Below, piece after piece: positions 1 through 6,391 of a stretch of DNA of 44,188 nt (its first letter is position 1; each line of letters starts with the position of its first letter). The translations under genes were made by a program, and so were the position numbers. The stretch is from Vulcanimicrobiota bacterium (lineage in GTDB: Bacteria; Vulcanimicrobiota; JAJTBE01): contig JAIORV010000146.1 of assembly GCA_021107945.1 (NCBI GenBank), positions 1 to 44,188 of the forward strand, in the 5' to 3' direction. Below the pieces are notes generated by a model. It did not search any database, was not told where the DNA came from, and was given only the letters and a program-made list of their open reading frames with translations.

Positions 1-55
1 TGGATTTCTTTCAATCCACCGGCTCAGCAAACATGCCGGGCGAACAGACAACACC
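1..55. repeat. Left copy of exact 55-bp inverted terminal repeat
   Basis: Bases 1-55 are the exact reverse complement of 44134-44188; base 56 is the first mismatch. Bases 46-55 are also the end of the palindromic unit that follows, so the part outside that unit is 45 bp. No open frame or transposase is visible in it. A length of exactly 55 bp at both window ends matches a common de Bruijn k-mer size, so this is probably the edge of a larger repeat where assembly stopped. Confidence 0.95.
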
Positions 56-214
56 ACAATTTATTGTGGTGAAATGAGCGTAAATCCCACCACTACAGCG
101 TCCTAACCACTTCAGTGGTTTACCTCATCAAGAAACCGTTAAAACGGTTAAATGGGAGATGGAAGGTAGGTTTTATGGGCTTTCTAACCACCCGATTGAA
201 ATCGGGTGTTCTCT
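46..214 (+). repeat. Palindromic repeat unit (AGACAACACC family), copy 1
   Basis: This 169-bp unit is bounded by AGACAACACC on the left and its near-complement GGTGTTCTCT on the right. It contains four short palindromes with 2-nt loops: 52-71 (stem CACCACAAT, loop TT), 105-120 (stem AACCACT, loop TC), 134-149 (stem AACCGTT, loop AA) and 191-206 (stem CCCGATT, loop GA). The same order recurs at 43998-44143, and in reverse orientation at 36305-36525. It is REP/BIME-like in style; no transposase is present in the window. Confidence 0.85.
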
Positions 215-238
215 TAATAACTCAAAAAGTTAATAACA

Positions 239-525
239 GGACTTACGCATTTCCATTCAAGAAATGTGTAAAACTGTCATCCTGAGTGGAATACGATCAA
301 TTTACTTTGTTGCGATCAACCTTGGCAAGAACGGATTTTACTTGCCTCCGATGTCTTCCACAGCGAAGGATCTCTACCCGCGATAAATGATCTTCTACAG
401 GCAATTATTAAATAGATTCTTCGCTATGTAAATCTCCGTAGATCAAGAAAATTCAGTCTTTGAGAAAGTCATTGGAGTAAAGTAAGTCTTTTGTGATCCA
501 CTCAGAATGACAATTGCGTAAGTCC
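239..525. mobile_element. MITE-like element with nested inverted ends
   Basis: The outer inverted ends are GGACTTACGCA (239-249) and TGCGTAAGTCC (515-525). Just inside lies a second near-perfect inverted pair, GTCATCCTGAGTGGA (276-290) and TCCACTCAGAATGAC (497-511). The 287-bp element has no open frame of note, so it would be non-autonomous. 'GTCAT-C-CTGAG' type ends are common in dispersed bacterial repeats. I see no second copy in this window and no clear target duplication. Confidence 0.7.
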
Positions 526-538
526 CGTAATAAATATG

Positions 539-625
539 GTAACTATTCAAACCTCTCACTGTAGGAGAGGCTTCCAGCCTCGATTTCACACCATTCCCAG
601 GCTGGTCGGGAGACCAGCCTCCACC
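539..625. repeat. GTAGGAG-type dispersed repeat with two hairpins
   Basis: Two hairpins lie side by side: 567-581 (stem GAGGCT) and 599-620 (stem AGGCTGGTC, loop GGGA). Bases 539-585 are an inverted, slightly diverged copy of 35554-35600. Related fragments occur at 21607-21658, 33966-33997 and 36258-36280. This is intergenic filler rather than a terminator: no T-run follows either hairpin. Bases 626-792 hold nothing I can name. Confidence 0.75.
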
Positions 626-792
626 CTAATTCTGGTGTGGTCTGAATAAATACTAAATATGGTTATAATGCCATTGATAAAACAAATACAATCGCATTTT
701 TGATAAATTGAGTTACTTAATTAAAAGATGTCAGAGGTGTGTGAAATCTAAGAAATAAGTTCTTTGGACACTACTGAGCTCCCTGAACACTG

Positions 793-2064
793 TCAGTCCG
801 TGGCTGAATTTACCATCTCAGCCACTGCATTCATTACGCCAAGTCTGACATGCTCAAAACATATACCTCCCTGAAGATAAACCGCATGAGGCTCTCTTAT
901 GGGTCCGTCACAAGAAAGCTCAATAGATGCTCCCTGAATGAATGTCCCTCCCGCCATTATGATTGGATCCCTGTAACCCGGTAAATCCGCCGCAATCGGC
1001 ACCGCCATGCTGTCAACTGGACAGGCGTTCTGGATTCCAAGACAAAACACTTCCTGCTTTTCGCGGGATCCCAGTCTTATCCCCTGAATGATATCTGTCC
1101 TTGGGTCATCAAACCGGGGCTTCACATCAAACCCCATATTCTCAAGAAAACAACTCGCCCATATTGCACCTTCAAGTGATTCCGCCACAATATGCGGGGC
1201 GAAGAAAGCACCCTGAAAAAGAAGTCTGTTGTGTCCCAGTGTGGCGCCCTCATCCCCACCGATTCCGGCGCATGTAAGTGAGGTGGAAGCCCTCTCGACA
1301 ACATCTCTCCTGCCCACAATACATCCTCCTGTCGGGGCGATTGCGCCTCCCATATTCTTTATCAAAGACCCGCCCATCACATCCGCTCCCAGGTCCGTAG
1401 GCTCGATCTTCTCGACCATCTCCCCGTAACAATTGTCTATCATGACAATTATGTCTTTCTTCTTCGATTTTGCGGCGGAAATAATGTCACCAAGGATCTT
1501 TACAGAAAACGATGGACGCCATGTATATCCACATGATCTTTGCAGAAAGAGCATTTTTGTTTTTTCACTTATGGCGTCTATGATTGCAGGAATATCGGGC
1601 ATGTCATTTTTATCCAGTGGAATAATCCGCGCATCTATACCCCATTCATCAAGACCACCCTTCCATCCGGGTTGAAGTCCAAGTATAGGCTTTATGGTGT
1701 CATACGGATCACCCGTGGCCATAATTATTTCATCTCCGGGTCTGAGGTTCCCATGAAGCACAACCGCAAGGGCATGAGTGCCGGATACAATCGAATGGCG
1801 GACGATTGCCGATTCTGTGTTGAATATCCGGGCAAATACACGGTCGAGAGTTTCTCTTCCGGCATCGGAAAATCCATACCCGGTGGTTCCATGGAAATGA
1901 TAATCGCTAACCTTCTCCTCGACAAAAGCTTTCAGGACTTTCTTCTGATTGTGAGATGAAATATCTTTCACTTCTTCTCTTTGTTCTCTTGTCATATCAA
2001 GAGCCCGCTTTTCCTCTTTCAAAAGGTAATCGGGGAATTCGAATAAGTTCTGTGTATTTTGCAT
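793..2064 (-). CDS. PLP-dependent aluminium-resistance / methionine gamma-lyase family protein
   Basis: This fold-type I PLP enzyme belongs to the family annotated as 'methionine gamma-lyase family / cystathionine beta-lyase-like, aluminium resistance' (B. subtilis YnbB type). It has 423 residues, close to family length. Visible family features are the phosphate-binding SGTHA (about 94-98), TGDPYDT (about 117-123), the Asp of MIDNCYGE (D210) that holds the pyridine nitrogen, and the Schiff-base lysine in GGSLIKN (K236). The ORF extends to a GTG at 2073, but the ATG at 2064 has AGGTG six bases upstream and is the better start. The gene is monocistronic, divergent from the sigma-factor operon. 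The true substrate of this family is not settled, so a C-S lyase role is an inference from the fold. Confidence 0.9.
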   Translation of the reverse strand: MQNTQNLFEFPDYLLKEEKRALDMTREQREEVKDISSHNQKKVLKAFVEEKVSDYHFHGTTGYGFSDAGRETLDRVFARIFNTESAIVRHSIVSGTHALAVVLHGNLRPGDEIIMATGDPYDTIKPILGLQPGWKGGLDEWGIDARIIPLDKNDMPDIPAIIDAISEKTKMLFLQRSCGYTWRPSFSVKILGDIISAAKSKKKDIIVMIDNCYGEMVEKIEPTDLGADVMGGSLIKNMGGAIAPTGGCIVGRRDVVERASTSLTCAGIGGDEGATLGHNRLLFQGAFFAPHIVAESLEGAIWASCFLENMGFDVKPRFDDPRTDIIQGIRLGSREKQEVFCLGIQNACPVDSMAVPIAADLPGYRDPIIMAGGTFIQGASIELSCDGPIREPHAVYLQGGICFEHVRLGVMNAVAEMVNSATD

Positions 2065-2145
2065 TTTATTCACCTGATTCTATAAAAATTAAAGAGAGGA
2101 TTTATTACTCTGTCCTATAAAATAGTTATTCAATGACCTCTCAAT

Positions 2146-2320
2146 TGTTACAATTGAATTATTATTTTGAAATAACAAAGCTGACAAATGTTACAATTAT
2201 ACAATTCTAACGGATCTGACTCCATAATATCAAATATTCCACAAATTATTTATCATGCGCTTTTGGGCGCAAGGGATTTGCTTTATTCATGCAAAATTTC
2301 AGTTAACAATTTTGTAACAA
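2146..2320 (+). promoter_or_regulatory. Repeated TGTTACAA / TTGTAACAA motifs upstream of the sigma gene
   Basis: TGTTACAATT occurs at 2146-2155 and again at 2189-2198, and the reverse form TTGTAACAA at 2312-2320, preceded by GTTAACAA (2302-2309). A very similar string is present at 30551-30640. The second and third copies lie inside the annotated N-terminal extension of the sigma factor, which suggests the real start is further downstream. The AAC core resembles ECF -35 elements. Autoregulation is an inference. Confidence 0.4.
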
Positions 2321-2940
2321 AATTACCCCTGTTATTGTCTATAGAAAAGAACCGGGAAACAGCAAAAGACAAGGACGATCTCGTTTTTGTACGGCAGTTC
2401 AAAAATGGAGATATGCAGTCTTTCGATTTCCTTGTCAAGAAATACTCCCGGAGAATTTACAACACCATTCTCAGGATGGTAAAAAACGACAGGCACGCGG
2501 AGGATCTCACGCAGGACACATTTCTACAGGCATTCAAATCATTGAAGAAATTCAGAGAACAATCGAAATTTTACACCTGGATCTACAGAATTGCAGTTAA
2601 TAAGACACTCAACTATATCAAGGTGAGTAAAAGAAGCCTCGCTGTATTGGATCAGGATATACATACCGACAGGGGAAATATCGAGAGGGAAATCAGGGAT
2701 GCCAAATCAGATCCCAACTCCCTTGTGCAACAGGGTGAATTGAGATCCGTCATTGAAACCGCCGTGAGAGGACTCACCGAGAAAAACCGGTTAGTGTTTG
2801 TTCTCAAGGAGATGGACGGGTTTACATATACCGAGATATCTGAAATGACAGGAATAAGCGAGCAAACTGTCAGAACCAGGATTCACAGGGCAAAAAAAGT
2901 TCTCCAGGAAGTATTAAAACCATACATCACGGAGAGATAG
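2188..2940 (+). CDS. ECF-type RNA polymerase sigma factor (sigma-70 family)
   Basis: Region 2 spans about residues 76-145 (SFDFLVKKYSRRIYN, then HAEDLTQDTFLQAFKSL, then FYTWIYRIAVNKTLNYIK). Region 4 spans about 185-240 and carries the helix-turn-helix YTEISEMTGISEQTVRTRIH. A typical ECF sigma is about 180-200 residues; the first ~60 residues here are not conserved, have no Shine-Dalgarno site before the ATG, and overlap the repeated TGTTACAA motifs. A later start, possibly the TTG at 2335, is likely. The anti-sigma gene follows after 32 bp, so the pair forms a classic sigma/anti-sigma operon. The stimulus it senses cannot be told from sequence. Confidence 0.93.
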   Translation: MLQLYNSNGSDSIISNIPQIIYHALLGARDLLYSCKISVNNFVTKLPLLLSIEKNRETAKDKDDLVFVRQFKNGDMQSFDFLVKKYSRRIYNTILRMVKNDRHAEDLTQDTFLQAFKSLKKFREQSKFYTWIYRIAVNKTLNYIKVSKRSLAVLDQDIHTDRGNIEREIRDAKSDPNSLVQQGELRSVIETAVRGLTEKNRLVFVLKEMDGFTYTEISEMTGISEQTVRTRIHRAKKVLQEVLKPYITER

Positions 2941-2972
2941 ACCACGAAAATCAGGAACAGTAGTGAAAAATT

Positions 2973-4601
2973 ATGGATCACAATATAGTAAAAGAAAAAA
3001 TATATGAGCTTATAGAGTTCGAGGTCTCCGACACCGAGCACGAAGAGATGCTTCGGCATATTGGCTCCTGCCCCGGATGCAAAGAGGAATATGATACCGC
3101 TGTCAGGTTAAACTCTCTCTATAAGAGCCATTCGATGGAACCCCTGCCGCAGGGCTTCTATGACAGGTTATATGCAAAATTGCCGGTGGATCCCCGGATT
3201 GTGGGAAATAAAGAGAAAGGTAACTGGTGGGAGTCTTTCAATAACCCGATGTATTTCTTCCGCAATTTCTTCCCCACTCACCACAGGTTATCCCTGGTCC
3301 TGGCGGCTATTTTCATGATAGCGGTGGGATTGTTCTTCTTCATTCAACACACCGCGCCTCCTCATACTGCGCCTCCGTCACCGGGACTTTCCGAGCCTGC
3401 AATGTATCTATCGTTTAGTAATGAGGACGTGGAGTTCTATGATAAAAATACGGATTCCTGGAAATCTGATGATAAGGTAATGGAATTGAAAGTGGGAGAT
3501 AAGCTGAAGACAAAAAAATCCCACGCCATTGTTGCAATTGATAAAGCTAACAATATCAGACTCGCTCCCGATACCGAGATCGAAGTTGCAAAAATGAGTA
3601 AAATCCAGAAGAAGACCCTGGGCAAATTGAAGCTCATGAAAGGCAGGGTCTGGATCGAGGAGAAAACCGCCGTAAGCTTGATGGTGGAAGCGGGGAATTA
3701 TCTTGTAAAACCTATAGGGACTCAATATGATGTATATCGGGATAACACCGGCAAAACCACTGTAAGTGTCTATCAGGGGAAGGTTGAGGTTGAACTTTTA
3801 AGCACGGGCAAAAAAATCGATCTGGAAGCCGGGGAAAAGTTTACTTCTTATCAGACCAAAAAGAAGAGCAAGAAACAGATTGAAAAAATTAATCCCGATA
3901 CCGTCGGGAAGAGCAAGTGGTATGAATGGAATCGCAAGGTTGAGATTCCCAAACTTCCCGGTACCGGATATAAAATTGCCAAACCGACCTTGAGAAAAAA
4001 TCTTCCTTCTCCCCCACCCTGGGTTCAGGCTCAGCAAGGCTCACAGAGATCCGCCCCCCTTATGCTTCCCCATTCTCAGGGAGATTGGCAGAAATTCAAA
4101 CAACAACGGCAGGAATGGAGGCAAACTCACAGGAGATCGGGTAGAGCTCAAAAAAGATCAGGTATTCCACAAGTTAAGCCTGGTGTTAAATCGATTCCAC
4201 AATATCCCGGTGCCAGGAAGACTGGAGGTGAAAGAAGATCACGAATCCCCGGAGAAAAGGGTCAAAAAGGGCAGAGAGGTATTCGACAGCTTCCCGGTTC
4301 TCAAAAGGGCGCGGGGCAAATTCCACACATACCGGGTCAAACCAGACTGCAACATAAGGGGCAGAGGAAATTGCCGCATGCTTATCCAGATAATTCAAAC
4401 TCACTCCCCTCGAATGCCAGACAAAATCTTAGACACAAAAGAATGAGAGGAACACAAAGAAGAGATGAATTTCAACGGAATCCCGGTATATACAAGGGGC
4501 GGAAACCGGGAATGCAGAAAGGCGGTTCGGGTAGGTTCAAGCGTCCTCCAGGAACTCATAAAAGTGATAGGCCAGCAGATGAATTTCCCACGGATTATTA
4601 A
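2973..4601 (+). CDS. Transmembrane anti-sigma factor with zinc finger, FecR domain and basic tail
   Basis: The N-terminus has the zinc-binding anti-sigma motif H29-x3-C33-x2-C36. A single membrane helix lies at about 106-125 (LSLVLAAIFMIAVGLFFFIQ). A FecR-like beta domain follows at about 165-285 (DKLKTKKSHAIVAID, then WIEEKTAVSLMVEAGNYLVK, then VYQGKVEVELL). The last ~200 residues are low-complexity, rich in Arg, Gln, Pro and Gly, with a few collagen-like GXY triplets (GEKGQKGQRGIR). It most likely holds the upstream sigma factor at the membrane and releases it on an envelope signal. Having both a zinc finger and FecR in one anti-sigma is known but uncommon, and the basic tail is unusual. 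It is convergent with the next gene, and the 151-bp gap between them holds nothing clear. Confidence 0.88.
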   Translation: MDHNIVKEKIYELIEFEVSDTEHEEMLRHIGSCPGCKEEYDTAVRLNSLYKSHSMEPLPQGFYDRLYAKLPVDPRIVGNKEKGNWWESFNNPMYFFRNFFPTHHRLSLVLAAIFMIAVGLFFFIQHTAPPHTAPPSPGLSEPAMYLSFSNEDVEFYDKNTDSWKSDDKVMELKVGDKLKTKKSHAIVAIDKANNIRLAPDTEIEVAKMSKIQKKTLGKLKLMKGRVWIEEKTAVSLMVEAGNYLVKPIGTQYDVYRDNTGKTTVSVYQGKVEVELLSTGKKIDLEAGEKFTSYQTKKKSKKQIEKINPDTVGKSKWYEWNRKVEIPKLPGTGYKIAKPTLRKNLPSPPPWVQAQQGSQRSAPLMLPHSQGDWQKFKQQRQEWRQTHRRSGRAQKRSGIPQVKPGVKSIPQYPGARKTGGERRSRIPGEKGQKGQRGIRQLPGSQKGAGQIPHIPGQTRLQHKGQRKLPHAYPDNSNSLPSNARQNLRHKRMRGTQRRDEFQRNPGIYKGRKPGMQKGGSGRFKRPPGTHKSDRPADEFPTDY

Positions 4602-4752
4602 AAGTACCGGGATTTTGATCTTTTATATTTTCTTTTTCTAACTGTAACATACAAATCGGCAAAACAAGCATTTAAACCAACCTAAGTCAGAAAAAGGTCA
4701 AGTTGGAGTTAAAAACCACTTTTTTAACATTCTAATCTTCAGGTCTTCAAGC

Positions 4753-6135
4753 CTACTTGTTAATTTTAAGCTTCACGCCTGATATATCAATAATTTTCTT
4801 CTCACTGTTAATGATTATACTGCCTTTTTTATCGGCGGAACTGTCCCCCAATTTTTCAATCGCCGACGAGAAATCAGCTTCGATTGCTTTACGCCTGGAT
4901 TTTAGTTTTTCACACCTCTTAATAAATTTTGCCTGTGCTTTTGTTGTGTTATCATTGCCAACCTGATTTAAGATTTCAATAAACTCATCGGTAGCGAATC
5001 CCAATGTTTCCCATTCTAATTTATTTTGATTTACAATTTTATAATTTTTGAGCGCTTCCATCGCATTGCTCTCTGCCTTGATATGTTTGAATAACTGAAT
5101 TCTTTCCTCCGTTCTTTTCTTTTTATCCGTCATCTTTCTTAATTCCGTATATAAAACACGGGCTTGTCCTGTTTTATCATTCCCCAGCAGATCCAGAATC
5201 CTGATAAATTCCTGAGTCGCTTCCTCAAGTGTTTCTCCGGGTAGAACGCTATTTTTTACAAGCTCGTAATTACACTTTGCATCAACCAGAGAATATTCGT
5301 GTTTATAATGGAGTTTAATCTGCTCGAATTCCTTGGCTCTTTTCTTTTTATCCGTCATCTTTCTTAATTCCGTATATAAAACACGGGCTTGTCCTGTTTT
5401 ATCATTCCCCAGCAGATCCAGAATCCTGATAAATTCCTGAGTCGCTTCCTCAAGTGTTTCTCCGGGTAGAACGCTATTTTTTACAAGCTCGTAATTACAC
5501 TTTGCATCAACCAGAGAATATTCGTGTTTATAATGGAGTTTAATCTGCTCGAATTCCTTGGCTCTTTTCTTTTTATCCGTCATCTTTCTTAATTCCGTAT
5601 ATAAAACACGGGCTTGTCCTGTTTTATCATTCCCCAGCAGATCCAGAATCCTGATAAATTCCTGAGTCGCTTCCTCAAGTGTTTCTCCGGGTAGAACGCT
5701 GTCTTTTATCAGTTTCATATCTGAAGAAACATCACTTTTGTTACTATCTTCTGCCAAAATCAGCTTCTCCATCATCCGCTTTTCAATTTCTTTATCTTCG
5801 ACACTTACCATCTCCGGTTTATCCCCGGCTTTCGCCCCCATTGCAAGGCATGCTCCAATAGGGACTGAAGTCATTAACGAAGCCCCCGCAAGTCCGTCAA
5901 TAGCATCTTCGCTTGCCCTGACAGCGGAACCTTTTTCAGCTTCTTTTGCCTTGTATATACCTTTTGCCGCTTTTTCGTCAAGAGTATCAGCCATAAGTTC
6001 GCTATATGGCTCACCGGTGCCGCTTATATATGTATCAGTTACATTTGTAAATCCGGTGTTCTGCGATTTGATTTTTTTTCGATTATTAATTTCAGTTTTT
6101 ATATTTCCCTGGGTTGCACCGGTTTTGCTAACCAT
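4753..6135 (-). CDS. Alpha-helical repeat protein, function unknown, with shared C-terminal signature
   Basis: I do not recognise a family. The 460 residues have no signal peptide or membrane helix. About residues 146-345 contain 2.6 identical copies of a 75-residue, Lys/Glu-rich, probably helical repeat, each starting VLPGETLEEATQEFIRIL. A diverged fourth copy follows (LEWETLGFATDEFIEIL). A Gly/Ala-rich stretch at about 87-108 (SEDAIDGLAGASLMTSVPIG) separates the N-terminus from the repeats. The last residues, KIIDISGVKLKINK, match the last residues of the beta-propeller protein at 32493-33953 (KWIDIGGVRLKVNK). GGAGG lies 7 bases before the ATG. The repeats look like a scaffold or binding array; nothing indicates catalysis. 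Confidence 0.85.
   Translation of the reverse strand: MVSKTGATQGNIKTEINNRKKIKSQNTGFTNVTDTYISGTGEPYSELMADTLDEKAAKGIYKAKEAEKGSAVRASEDAIDGLAGASLMTSVPIGACLAMGAKAGDKPEMVSVEDKEIEKRMMEKLILAEDSNKSDVSSDMKLIKDSVLPGETLEEATQEFIRILDLLGNDKTGQARVLYTELRKMTDKKKRAKEFEQIKLHYKHEYSLVDAKCNYELVKNSVLPGETLEEATQEFIRILDLLGNDKTGQARVLYTELRKMTDKKKRAKEFEQIKLHYKHEYSLVDAKCNYELVKNSVLPGETLEEATQEFIRILDLLGNDKTGQARVLYTELRKMTDKKKRTEERIQLFKHIKAESNAMEALKNYKIVNQNKLEWETLGFATDEFIEILNQVGNDNTTKAQAKFIKRCEKLKSRRKAIEADFSSAIEKLGDSSADKKGSIIINSEKKIIDISGVKLKINK
5113..5700. repeat. 225-bp tandem repeat, 2.6 identical copies, inside a gene
   Basis: Copies begin at 5113, 5338 and 5563; the third stops matching at 5700. Read side by side, the copies show no differences, including at silent positions, so the expansion is very recent or homogenised. 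The period is a multiple of three (75 codons), so copy number can change without breaking the frame. A short-read assembly could have collapsed or miscounted these copies. Confidence 0.93.
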
Positions 6136-6391
6136 TTTAAATCCTCCAAGTTATATGTTTTTCGTAGGTATTTAGCACAATTTTGCTGAAGAGGTTTCTA
6201 ACTTCGATTTAATATCATTTCCCGACCGTTCAGAAGACAAACTTCCACCCAAATTTTTAAAAAGTAAAAGGATACCCCCTTCAAGAATGACTATAATACA
6301 TCTGAATGTCTATTTGATATCCATGAAAACGTGACATAATAGCCTGTAAGCATTATATTACAACCGACGAATATTTTCAATAAATTAACTG

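Noticed and set aside
4708-4728. GTTAAAAA / TTTTTAAC hairpin as a two-way terminator between convergent genes
   Set aside because: The stem is almost wholly A-T and would be weak; position alone is suggestive but not enough.
5113-5700. Tandem 225-bp repeats as a CRISPR array
   Set aside because: The repeats are contiguous, far too long and translated in frame; there are no spacers and no cas genes.
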